Shown: positions 1-5,489 of the stretch, piece by piece
Position numbering within the stretch: the first letter of the stretch is position 1
Layout: each line of letters starts with the position of its first letter
Assembly (NCBI GenBank): GCA_964428895.1
Contig: CAYRZU010000127.1
Span: forward strand, 1 to 5,768
Direction of reading: 5' to 3'
Length of the DNA: 5,768 nt
Source: HyVt-337 sp964428895
GTDB taxonomy: Bacteria; Planctomycetota; Phycisphaerae; SM23-33
The notes under the pieces: generated by a model
Databases searched by the model: none
Seen by the model: only the letters and a program-made list of their open reading frames with translations
Told to the model about the DNA's origin: nothing
Translations under genes and position numbers: made by a program

Positions 1-437
1 GCATGAACGAGATGCAGGGCGCCGTGTGCCTGGCCCAGCTCGAGCGCATCGGCGAGTTCAACGACGCCCGCGCAAAGGTCGTGGAAGTTTACGAGACCGA
101 GCTGGCCGACGTGGAAGGCCTGCAACTGTCCCACGTCTACGACGACTGTGTGCCCAACTACTGGTCCTACCCGGTCCGCGTGCCGGCGGGCATGAGCAGC
201 TATGGCGAGATCAACTACCTGGAAGTGGTCTTCCAGAAGATGCAGGCCGACCGCAAGACGCTCGTCGGCGTGCCCCTGCCGGATTACGTCCAGTACGTCC
301 CCGGTATGCTCTCCTGCGAGACGACCTCGCAGCTGTTCAGCAGCCTGGGCGTGCATCCGACGATCACGGTGGACTCAGCCAAGGCCGCTGCCGACGACAT
401 GAAGAAGCGCATGGCCGACTTCCTGGTCAAGAAGTAG
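1..437 (+). CDS. DegT/DnrJ/EryC1/StrS-type PLP aminotransferase, C-terminal part (5' end outside window)
   Basis: The reading frame is open from the window edge to a TAG stop. The first two bases (gc) would complete the codon before the visible ATG; CGC would give the R-M-N-E-M-Q stretch typical of this family. That ATG is therefore internal, and the true start lies upstream. Seen here: NEMQGAVCLAQLERI, then an arginine-containing helix, then NYWSYPVRV. These match the small C-terminal domain of sugar aminotransferases of the DegT family, which transfer an amino group to keto-sugars using PLP in the cytoplasm. The PLP-binding lysine would lie upstream of the window. About 144 of the family's usual 370-400 residues are present. 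The last 60 residues (LPDYVQYVPGMLSCETT and onward) do not show the usual family ending, so the substrate cannot be named and a divergent subfamily is possible. The gene converges on the next one across a shared hairpin. Confidence 0.75.
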   Translation, partial: MNEMQGAVCLAQLERIGEFNDARAKVVEVYETELADVEGLQLSHVYDDCVPNYWSYPVRVPAGMSSYGEINYLEVVFQKMQADRKTLVGVPLPDYVQYVPGMLSCETTSQLFSSLGVHPTITVDSAKAAADDMKKRMADFLVKK

Positions 438-466
438 ACGCTTCGCTGGTTTGCTGACGCCAATGA

Positions 467-500
467 AAAGGGCGGTGGGTTGGGAAACCCACCGCCCTTT
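467..500. terminator. Bidirectional rho-independent terminator between convergent genes
   Basis: There is a perfect 15-bp stem: arms 467-481 and 486-500, with a 4-base GGGA loop. It starts 29 bases after the aminotransferase stop and lies 18 bases beyond the stop of the minus-strand gene. On the plus strand the stem ends in TTT followed by GTTCTT. On the minus strand it ends in a TTTT run followed by CATT. Both directions thus have a GC-rich stem and a short T-rich tail, as expected for a terminator serving both genes. Confidence 0.85.
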
Positions 501-518
501 GTTCTTGCGCGTCGGCGG

Positions 519-2861
519 CTAGATGACGACTTCGTTGGAGAGGGCCTCCTGGCCGAACGATTCGGCGTCGCCGCCGCGGACGCCGACTTGCCAGGTCTCT
601 CCGGTCGTGGTCAGATCGGCCGCCAGCGTGTCGCCGCCGAGGCGGGCGCCATCGTAGAGCATCTGGGCTTCATCGCCGTCGACGATGCGGTCGAACAGCA
701 TGACCTCGTCGAGCAGGCCTTCGTAGAACCGCTCGCCCCAGGCCTCGCCGGTCCATCGGCCGATCGTCATGTTGTTGTCGGTGGCGACAACTTGCCCGGC
801 CAACTGGTCAAAGCCGATCGTCAGCGTCCGCTCCACGCCGTTGAGGTACATCTTCACGCCGGCGGCGACACCCGAGCCGTCATAACTGATGACCCAGTGC
901 TGCCAGACGCCCTCAACGTAGGCGTTCTGGGCGGAGATGTTGATGTTCTTGTGGTGGGTGGCCTTGATCTCCAACGTCATGTGGTTGCCGGTCCCGCCCA
1001 CGCCGTCGCCGATGATCACGCCGGTGAAGCTGGGGTCCTCTCCCTTGAACCAGACGGGCATGGCCCCGGTGGTGTGCGAGCCATTGGTCCAGAACGACGT
1101 GCTGAAGGCGTGGTGGCCGTCCAGCAGATCGTCGAATTCAGCCTCATTGGCGATTTCGACGTAGTCGTTATCGCCGTCGAAGCTGACGGCGTCGCCGACG
1201 ATTCCGCCGTCGGTGACCATCGTTGCGCCGTTGATCGTGCCGTCGTTATCGGCGCCGTAGTCGTCGGCGTCGGCGTTGAGGCCCCAGTAGCCGACCAAGC
1301 CATCTTCGATCACGGTGGTCGCCGCCAACTGGCCGTCCTTGTACCAGTTGTAGTCGTAGGTGATGTTGTCGCCATCGGGGTCGGTGGCGGTTACGGTGGC
1401 AGTCAAGTCGTCATTGGTATCGGGGTCGGTCGGTGTCAAGTCGACAGAGGAGACCACCGGCGGGGTGGGGGCGTGCTGGCCGAACCGTTGTTGCAGCCGG
1501 GCCAGGTCAGTGGCGTTGACGACGGCGTCCATGTTGGTGTTGCCGTTGGCCCAGCCGGTGGTGGTCCCGTAGCTGGCCTGCAGCAAGGCCAGGTCGGTGG
1601 CGTTAACCGTGCCGTCGAGATTGAAGTCGCCAATCAGTGTGCCGACGCCGCTGCCGCCGGCGCCGTCGTTCCATTCGACCAGGTTTTCGATCAGGTACTC
1701 CAGGTCGTCCAGGTCGGTGTCGGAGTCGCCGTCGAGGTCGTAGGCGGCGTTGCCCGCTTGGCTTCGCAGCAAGTCGATGTCGTCGGCGTTGACCTCGCCA
1801 TCGAAGTCCAGGTCGCCGTCGGCCGCGCCGACGGTCTGCCAGAGCAGCGGCGGGAAGGTCACGTCGTCGAGGGCGTCCGACCACGTTGAGGTCGGCCACC
1901 CCGACATCGGCAGGACGTCCATGTCGTAGAAGTAGGCTTCGTTGTCGGCGATGGCGGTGGCCCCGGTGTTCCCGCCGGCATAGGCGTCGGCGGGATTGCC
2001 GGCGTGGTTGTTCCAGTAGCAGTCGGCCAGCGCCCCCCAGGTCAGGTCGCCCACCAGCCCGCCGACGTCCAAGGCGCCGGTGACGTTCCCGGCGGCGACC
2101 GAGTCGGAGATGGTGTCGTAGGCGATGCCGATCAGCCCGCCGACACCCCAATAGCCCGTCACGTTGCCGGTGGCGTAGCAGTTATCGACCGGGTTGGTGG
2201 CGTAGCCCATTAGCCCACCGGCGAAGGCCTGGTCGTTCAGAACGGTCACGTCGCCGTTGGCGTAGCAGTTGCTAATGGATCCACTGCTCATCTGGCCGAC
2301 CAGACCGCCGGCTGTGCCGCCCCCCCAGGCGAGGACGTCTGCGTCGGCGAAGCTGGCTGTGATCGTTCCGTCCACACCGTTGTTCCCAACCAATCCGCCG
2401 ACTTCACTCATGGCGGTGACGGTTCCGGTCACGCCGACGTTCGTGATGGTGCCCAGGTTGTACCCGGCCAGCGCGCCGACGGTGCCGGCTCCGGTGATGT
2501 CCACGTCGGTCATTCGCAGGTCGTGGATGGTCGCGCCCTGCGCCGCCCCGAACAGCCCGGTCCCCGAGGTGTCGGAGACGTTGATGAAAAGTCTGCTGAG
2601 GGCGTTGCCTTGCCCGTCGAACGTGCCTGTAAAGGGCGTCATGCCCGTGCCGACCGGCAGGAAGCCTTCGCCGCCGTTCCAGCCGCTGGTGGCCGAGCAG
2701 TCAATGTCATTGGCCAGCGTGTAGTGGCCAGCCAGGTCGGCCGACATGGCCTGCAACTCGGCGAGGGTCTCGATGACGTAGGTGCCGCCGTCCAACAGCA
2801 GGCGGGGTTCGAGGTGTTCGAACAGGGCAGCAGATGGACCGTGTTTCCGGCGAGTGGTCAT
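519..2861 (-). CDS. Large secreted/surface protein: LEPR-XLL, GLUG repeats, two dockerin-like modules, split Ig-like domain containing LamG
   Basis: This 780-residue protein starts at an ATG preceded by a good Shine-Dalgarno AAGGAG nine bases upstream. Domains in order: a basic N-terminus and LEPR-XLL motif (HLEPRLLL, residues 16-23); a GLUG region with seven G-L-x-G turns at about 102, 129, 155, 185, 215, 241 and 267, closing with CYWNN at 281; two paired EF-hand-like dockerin units (about 348-395 and 408-463); an Ig-like first half (about 467-515, DPDGD and WYKDG); a LamG/concanavalin-like domain (about 518-741, from GLVGYWGLN to LLDEVMLFDR); and a last segment (about 744-780, GETWQVGV) resembling the second half of the Ig-like fold. 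LEPR-XLL proteins are typical of planctomycetes and are thought to be exported. LamG and dockerin modules usually bind carbohydrate and cohesin partners. No catalytic domain, strong hydrophobic signal peptide or C-terminal membrane anchor is visible. A role in surface adhesion or polysaccharide binding is inference only. Confidence 0.9.
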   Translation of the reverse strand: MTTRRKHGPSAALFEHLEPRLLLDGGTYVIETLAELQAMSADLAGHYTLANDIDCSATSGWNGGEGFLPVGTGMTPFTGTFDGQGNALSRLFINVSDTSGTGLFGAAQGATIHDLRMTDVDITGAGTVGALAGYNLGTITNVGVTGTVTAMSEVGGLVGNNGVDGTITASFADADVLAWGGGTAGGLVGQMSSGSISNCYANGDVTVLNDQAFAGGLMGYATNPVDNCYATGNVTGYWGVGGLIGIAYDTISDSVAAGNVTGALDVGGLVGDLTWGALADCYWNNHAGNPADAYAGGNTGATAIADNEAYFYDMDVLPMSGWPTSTWSDALDDVTFPPLLWQTVGAADGDLDFDGEVNADDIDLLRSQAGNAAYDLDGDSDTDLDDLEYLIENLVEWNDGAGGSGVGTLIGDFNLDGTVNATDLALLQASYGTTTGWANGNTNMDAVVNATDLARLQQRFGQHAPTPPVVSSVDLTPTDPDTNDDLTATVTATDPDGDNITYDYNWYKDGQLAATTVIEDGLVGYWGLNADADDYGADNDGTINGATMVTDGGIVGDAVSFDGDNDYVEIANEAEFDDLLDGHHAFSTSFWTNGSHTTGAMPVWFKGEDPSFTGVIIGDGVGGTGNHMTLEIKATHHKNINISAQNAYVEGVWQHWVISYDGSGVAAGVKMYLNGVERTLTIGFDQLAGQVVATDNNMTIGRWTGEAWGERFYEGLLDEVMLFDRIVDGDEAQMLYDGARLGGDTLAADLTTTGETWQVGVRGGDAESFGQEALSNEVVI
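1473..1820 (-). repeat. Two tandem dockerin type I-like modules (four calcium-binding loops) in the surface protein
   Basis: Four loops of the D-x-D/N-x-D-G-x-V-N-x-x-D kind are encoded. Loop 1 uses D350, D352, D354, N358 and D361. Loop 2 uses D375, D377, D379, D383 and D386. Loop 3 uses D412, N414, D416, N420 and D423. Loop 4 uses N441, N443, D445, N449 and D452, with Ala instead of the usual Gly at 446. Each loop is followed by a short leucine-rich helix. Known type I dockerins have two such loop-helix units, so this makes two dockerins. They sit mid-protein, between the GLUG region and the Ig-like segment. Confidence 0.8.
2049..2558 (-). repeat. Seven degenerate GLUG-type repeats in the surface protein
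   Basis: Seven copies of a 26-30 residue unit end in G-L-F/V/M/I-G or a close variant (GLFG, GALAG, GGLVG, GGLVG, GGLMG, GGLIG, GGLVG). Between them are I/V-x-N/D-C-Y/V-x-x-G-N/D-V-T strands such as ISNCYANGDVT and VDNCYATGNVT. Start-to-start spacing is about 27, 26, 30, 30, 26 and 26 residues. The pattern is that of GLUG motifs, which build a right-handed beta-helix-like scaffold in secreted bacterial proteins. The DNA copies are diverged, so this is an old repeat and not a recent expansion. Confidence 0.85.
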
Positions 2862-2870
2862 CCCTTTGGT

Positions 2871-2876
2871 CTCCTT
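2871..2876 (-). promoter_or_regulatory. Shine-Dalgarno site of the LEPR-XLL protein
   Basis: The minus strand reads AAGGAG, then nine bases, then ATG at 2861. This fixes the start and puts the LEPR-XLL motif at residues 16-23, close to the N-terminus as usual for this family. Confidence 0.8.
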
Positions 2877-3136
2877 GAGTCGGTCTAAGCGCTGGATTTG
2901 CGGCGGGCAGGCTCACCCACGGACATGCAGAAGTGAATGATCCCCGACGTCCCTGCAAGGCAAAGGGTACCAGATGCCTCCCTAAAGTCAATCTTGAGAC
3001 ACGGCCGGGCAGGCTGGGGAGGGGAGCGGCCGAAGCAACATTCTCTCAGACAGCCCCCATTTCACCGAACCGGCCCCTCAGAGCGGGCGTAGCATGGGTG
3101 TCGAAACGAATTGGGCTCCTTCTCCTGAGAAGAAAT
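2877..3136. other. Non-coding intergenic stretch
   Basis: The gap between the start of the LEPR-XLL gene (2861) and the stop of the golvesin-domain gene (3211) is 347 bases including regulatory sites. Apart from the weak promoter candidate at 2964-2991 and the terminator starting at 3137, I see no conserved RNA fold, riboswitch, tRNA or small gene. Short open frames here have no ribosome-binding site and no recognisable protein features. A 6-bp inverted repeat with a 2-base centre (CTTCTC/GAGAAG, 3119-3132) is too small to interpret. Confidence 0.5.
2964..2991 (-). promoter_or_regulatory. Candidate sigma70-like promoter for the LEPR-XLL protein
   Basis: On the minus strand, TTGACT (2991-2986) is followed after 16 bases by TACCCT (2969-2964). 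The -35 hexamer matches 5 of 6 consensus bases, but the -10 matches only 3 of 6. It would give a leader of about 95 bases before the ATG. It is the best candidate seen in the intergenic region, but the -10 is poor in GC-rich DNA and chance is possible. Confidence 0.3.
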
Positions 3137-3175
3137 CGGCCTCGATGAACCTGGCTCCTTGGTTCATCGAGGCCG
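3137..3175 (-). terminator. Rho-independent-type terminator of the golvesin-domain gene
   Basis: There is a perfect 15-bp stem with arms 3137-3151 and 3161-3175 and a 9-base loop. It begins 33 bases after the TGA of the minus-strand gene. The minus strand continues with ATTTCTTCTC, a moderate T-rich tail. The long perfect stem and its place right after a stop codon support termination. The large loop and interrupted T tract lower certainty about efficiency. Confidence 0.7.
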
Positions 3176-3208
3176 TGTCTTATTTGGGGCGCCGGTGGGG
3201 CGTAATTA

Positions 3209-4645
3209 TCAGTCGGCGGGGACGAACTTCACCGCGTCGGCGAATACGTGGCCATCGGTGCCGGCGTTGCGAACGATCACCTGAGCTCCGGCGGTGCCAA
3301 ACTGATACTTGCCCAGCGATATCCACCCCGTGCCGCCTTCCCGTTGGTTGATCATCTGGGTGGCCTTGCCTTGGGTGTGGACGACGTCTATCGGGGTCTT
3401 GGCCGAGCACTGCGGAAAGCCGATGTTGTGGAAGAAGACCTCGTATTGGCCGGCCTGGGGAAGGTTGACGTTGAAGACGATCTGGTTGCCGGCGTCTTTG
3501 TTGGTGTTGTTGTCGGTCAGCAACATCCCGCCGATGGCTTTGTCCTTGAACTGGTCCACGAAGAACCATTCGCCCGTTCCGGCGACGAGTTTCTGGTTGT
3601 CGCTGTCGACGACCACCTCGGCACGCTTGTCCGGGCCGGCCGGCTTGGCGGGTGTCTTGCCGTCGTCGGCTTGCGTGGTGGGCTTGGGCTGTTCGGGCTT
3701 GGGTTGTTCGATGGTGAGTTCCTGGCCGGGCAGCATCAGGGCCACGTGCTTGTCGGCCGATCGGATGATCTCATCCTTGCGCCCGGGGAACTTCTTCAGT
3801 TCCTTCTGGAGGGCCTTCCTCTTCTTGGCCAGCTGGCCGCCTTGTTTCCCGACCTGGGCCATTTGCTTGCGGATCTTGGCCTGCAGCTTCTTCTCATGAT
3901 CGATATAGGCCAGGTACGGGTTGTTGGCGGGGTTGTTGGGGTCGCCGGCGGCCGCGTACTGGTTCTCCCGCGCCCGGGAGCTGTTCAACTCGGTCTTGAG
4001 ATTGTCGTAGTGGGTGGCCTTATTCTGAATCTGCTTGGTGACCGTGGCGACTTCGGCTTCCTTGGCCTCCAGGGCCTTGTCGTAGGCGAGGTATCCGCCT
4101 CGGACGCGTTGGAAGCCGGCGTTGTAGTTGGCGTCGTTGGCCCAGGACGAGCCGCCAGCGCCGATGCCCTGTTTGGCCTCGTCGGACAGGCGGGCCTGTT
4201 GCTCGGGGTTGTGGCTCAGCCAGCCCATCAACTGGCCGACGTTGTACAGAGAGATCGGATCGCCGGGGGTCAGGGAGGCGGCTTTGACGGCCGCCTCGGT
4301 GGCGGTGATGTAGCTGCGGCGTTGAGCGAAGGCGCAGGCGATCACGCTCTGGGCCAGGGCGTCATCCGGGTCCGTTTTGGCGACCCGCTGAGCGGCCGTC
4401 AGGGCCGGGGCCGCCTTGCCGAAGGTGACGGCCTTGGCCAGGAAGGCCTGGTGGACCTCCAGCACGTCGCCGGCCTCCAAGGCGGTGACATAAGCGCGCT
4501 TGGCGCCGCTGAGGGTCTCTGCGGCTTCGATGTCGGCAATCATCTGGGCCGTGGCGCCGGATGCCTCACCCCGAGCGATTCCGGACAAGGCGCCGCAAAG
4601 GACCACGGCGGAAAGAATAACAGCAAAACGTGACGGGCCTGTCAT
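3209..4645 (-). CDS. Exported protein with helical/TPR-like region, coiled coil and golvesin/Xly-type C-terminal domain
   Basis: The product has 478 residues from the ATG at 4645. An upstream in-frame ATG at 4807 is open, but I chose 4645: it has a GAGGA site at 4654-4658 and starts directly with a signal peptide (MTGPSRFAVILSAVVLCGAL, cleavage near residue 26). The cysteine at 17 is not in a convincing lipobox. Residues about 30-145 are Ala-rich helices reminiscent of TPR units (KTDPDDALAQS, SLTPGDPISLYNVG). Residues about 186-226 and 247-286 are charged, likely coiled coil. A Pro/Lys/Gln linker with EQPKP twice covers about 313-340. Residues about 343-478 look like a golvesin/Xly-CBD-like beta domain (EVVVDSDN, LPQAGQYEVFF, GGTGWISLGKYQF, FADAVKFVPAD), which in other proteins is often next to carbohydrate- or peptidoglycan-active modules. 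No catalytic site is seen. A role in binding at the cell envelope is inference. Confidence 0.88.
   Translation of the reverse strand: MTGPSRFAVILSAVVLCGALSGIARGEASGATAQMIADIEAAETLSGAKRAYVTALEAGDVLEVHQAFLAKAVTFGKAAPALTAAQRVAKTDPDDALAQSVIACAFAQRRSYITATEAAVKAASLTPGDPISLYNVGQLMGWLSHNPEQQARLSDEAKQGIGAGGSSWANDANYNAGFQRVRGGYLAYDKALEAKEAEVATVTKQIQNKATHYDNLKTELNSSRARENQYAAAGDPNNPANNPYLAYIDHEKKLQAKIRKQMAQVGKQGGQLAKKRKALQKELKKFPGRKDEIIRSADKHVALMLPGQELTIEQPKPEQPKPTTQADDGKTPAKPAGPDKRAEVVVDSDNQKLVAGTGEWFFVDQFKDKAIGGMLLTDNNTNKDAGNQIVFNVNLPQAGQYEVFFHNIGFPQCSAKTPIDVVHTQGKATQMINQREGGTGWISLGKYQFGTAGAQVIVRNAGTDGHVFADAVKFVPAD
3680..3709 (-). repeat. 15-bp tandem duplication encoding EQPKP twice
   Basis: Copies at 3680-3694 and 3695-3709 differ at one base and encode EQPKPEQPKP in the linker before the golvesin-type domain. 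This is a simple spacer duplication that lengthens a flexible linker. Confidence 0.85.
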
Positions 4646-4653
4646 GGTGCAGT

Positions 4654-4658
4654 TCCTC
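4654..4658 (-). promoter_or_regulatory. Shine-Dalgarno site supporting the 4645 start
   Basis: The minus strand reads GAGGA, then eight bases, then ATG at 4645. It supports this start, which puts the signal peptide at the very N-terminus, over the upstream ATG at 4807. Confidence 0.65.
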
Positions 4659-4707
4659 GTTGGCTTGAGCCACGGTACCGGTTGCCGTTCAACCAGGCCA
4701 GTTATCC

Positions 4708-4737
4708 ATTCTACCGGACAATGGGCCATTACGACAA
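4708..4737 (-). promoter_or_regulatory. Candidate sigma70-like promoter for the golvesin-domain gene
   Basis: On the minus strand, TTGTCG (4737-4732) is followed after 18 bases by TAGAAT (4713-4708). These match 4 of 6 and 5 of 6 consensus bases. The start of transcription would fall near 4701, giving a leader of about 56 bases that includes the GAGGA site. Position and -10 quality are good; the -35 is average. Confidence 0.5.
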
Positions 4738-4740
4738 TGG
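4717..4740. repeat. Direct repeat and small palindrome in the divergent promoter region
   Basis: GACAATGG occurs at 4717-4724 and again at 4733-4740, 16 bases start to start. Between and overlapping them, 4720-4730 reads AATGG-G-CCATT, a 5-bp inverted repeat around one base. The group overlaps the -35 and spacer of the minus-strand promoter candidate. It could be a regulator site, but the elements are short. Confidence 0.35.
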
Positions 4741-4784
4741 TCGATTGGCGGGCGGGCCACCGTGCGGCCATAGGGGCAAACGCG

Positions 4785-4790
4785 TATAAT
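4785..4790 (+). promoter_or_regulatory. Perfect TATAAT -10 box for the YdjM-like gene
   Basis: TATAAT at 4785-4790 matches the -10 consensus exactly and stands out in GC-rich DNA. The region 17-18 bases upstream has no good TTGACA match, so any -35 is weak. Transcription would start near 4797, after the upstream ATG at 4789, leaving a leader of about 16 bases before the ATG at 4813. Confidence 0.55.
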
Positions 4791-4812
4791 GCCGCCACCT
4801 TATCCAACGACC

Positions 4813-5328
4813 ATGACCGCCGGTCATTCCATCATGGGTTTGTCAATTGGAGTGCTGGTCTTACCGCGCCGCTGGCCGGTGGGCGCCAAAGCGGCTCTGC
4901 TGGGGACCTTCGCGATCTTGGGCAACGTGCCGGACATCCCCGTCTACCTAATGAACGGGATCTACGACATTAGCCATAGCGTCTTTATCAATGGCGGGGC
5001 GATGTTGCTGGCTGTGTTGGGCTTGTGGGCGTGGGGGCGCGCCCGCAGGGCCATCGGTGGATGGCCTGTTGTCATCGGCGCCCTGGCGGCTTGGGGCAGC
5101 CACCTGCTGCTGGACTCGATCTACAACAGCGGCCTGGGGGTGCAGATTTTCTGGCCCGTCAGCGACAGGGCCTCGCTGGTGCTAACGCTGCCGTGGTTCT
5201 CGCGGGTGCAGTTCCCGTGGACCGAGCACACCGCCGAGAACCTGCGGACCTACGCGGTGGAGACGCTCTTCTATGGGGGCGTCCTGGCCGGGTGTATTTG
5301 GATTCGCCGCCGTCGGCAAACCGCTTGA
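4813..5328 (+). CDS. YdjM/DUF457-like membrane-bound metal-dependent hydrolase
   Basis: This is a 171-residue membrane protein. Seen in order: H5 in the opening MTAGHSIMG; GNVPD with D41 at the end of the first hydrophobic stretch (about 26-40); SHS with H55; hydrophobic segments about 61-75 and 85-100; HLLLD with H97 and D101; FWPVS at 113-117; and a last hydrophobic helix about 151-165 ending in an Arg-rich tail. The scattered His/Asp residues at membrane edges, H-LLD and F-WP pattern are those of the YdjM (LexA-binding, inner membrane-associated hydrolase) family. The substrate is unknown and the hydrolase role is by family only. I chose the ATG at 4813 over the in-frame ATG at 4789 because a TATAAT overlaps the latter and the family normally begins just before the first His. 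No clear Shine-Dalgarno precedes either start. Confidence 0.8.
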   Translation: MTAGHSIMGLSIGVLVLPRRWPVGAKAALLGTFAILGNVPDIPVYLMNGIYDISHSVFINGGAMLLAVLGLWAWGRARRAIGGWPVVIGALAAWGSHLLLDSIYNSGLGVQIFWPVSDRASLVLTLPWFSRVQFPWTEHTAENLRTYAVETLFYGGVLAGCIWIRRRRQTA

Positions 5329-5350
5329 ATCACCACCGGGAATGTGCAGA

Positions 5351-5373
5351 ATGAGCCGTCTGTCGGGGCTCAT
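5351..5373 (+). terminator. Weak hairpin downstream of the YdjM-like gene
   Basis: ATGAGCC (5351-5357) pairs with GGCTCAT (5367-5373) around a 9-base loop, 22 bases after the stop codon. No T-run follows, so it may only be a transcript-end or stabilising structure. The remaining spacer to 5489 holds an 8-bp palindrome CTCGCGAG (5433-5440) and no convincing promoter hexamers. Confidence 0.3.
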
Positions 5374-5477
5374 GGATGCGCCCGGTTGGTCCTCTTTCGC
5401 CGCACAGCACGGATGACCCCAGGCCCAGGAGTCTCGCGAGGAACGGTTAGCCCGAACTCTCTTTAGGACGTGTCAAG

Positions 5478-5482
5478 AAGGA
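5478..5482 (+). promoter_or_regulatory. Shine-Dalgarno site of the pyruvate oxidoreductase
   Basis: AAGGA lies seven bases before the ATG at 5490. It fixes that start over the in-frame ATGs at codons 5, 7 and 8. Confidence 0.75.
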
Positions 5483-5489
5483 CGGAACG

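Noticed and set aside
480..1889. 469-codon open frame on the plus strand opposite the LEPR-XLL gene
   Set aside because: It starts at a TTG inside the terminator stem, has no ribosome-binding site, and gives a Val/Gly/Asp-rich protein without domain features. The opposite strand has clear domains, so this is a GC-driven shadow.
1603..2151. 182-codon minus-strand frame within the LEPR-XLL gene
   Set aside because: The Arg-rich, low-complexity translation is a shifted frame of the GLUG/dockerin coding sequence.
2049..2558. Regular repeats that might suggest a CRISPR array
   Set aside because: The units are in frame, diverged, 26-30 codons apart and encode GLUG motifs. No constant DNA repeat with variable spacers is present.
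2523..2888. 121-codon plus-strand frame across the LEPR-XLL start region
   Set aside because: It is antisense to the N-terminal coding part and its ribosome-binding site, with no protein features of its own.
2933..3148. Small plus-strand frame (71 codons) in the intergenic gap
   Set aside because: It has no Shine-Dalgarno and a basic, low-information translation, and it ends inside the terminator hairpin of the neighbouring gene.
3248..4633. 461-codon open frame on the plus strand opposite the golvesin-domain gene
   Set aside because: The Gly/Leu/Val-rich translation has no recognisable domain, and it covers a gene with signal peptide, linker and known C-terminal fold on the other strand. 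Long antisense frames are expected at this GC content.
4646..4807. Upstream extension of the golvesin-domain gene to the ATG at 4807
   Set aside because: It would add 54 residues in front of a good signal peptide, overlap the divergent promoter, and lack a ribosome-binding site. The ATG at 4645 has GAGGA at proper spacing.
5329..5489. Promoter for the pyruvate oxidoreductase
   Set aside because: I found no pair of hexamers with acceptable match and spacing. A promoter is likely but cannot be placed from sequence alone.
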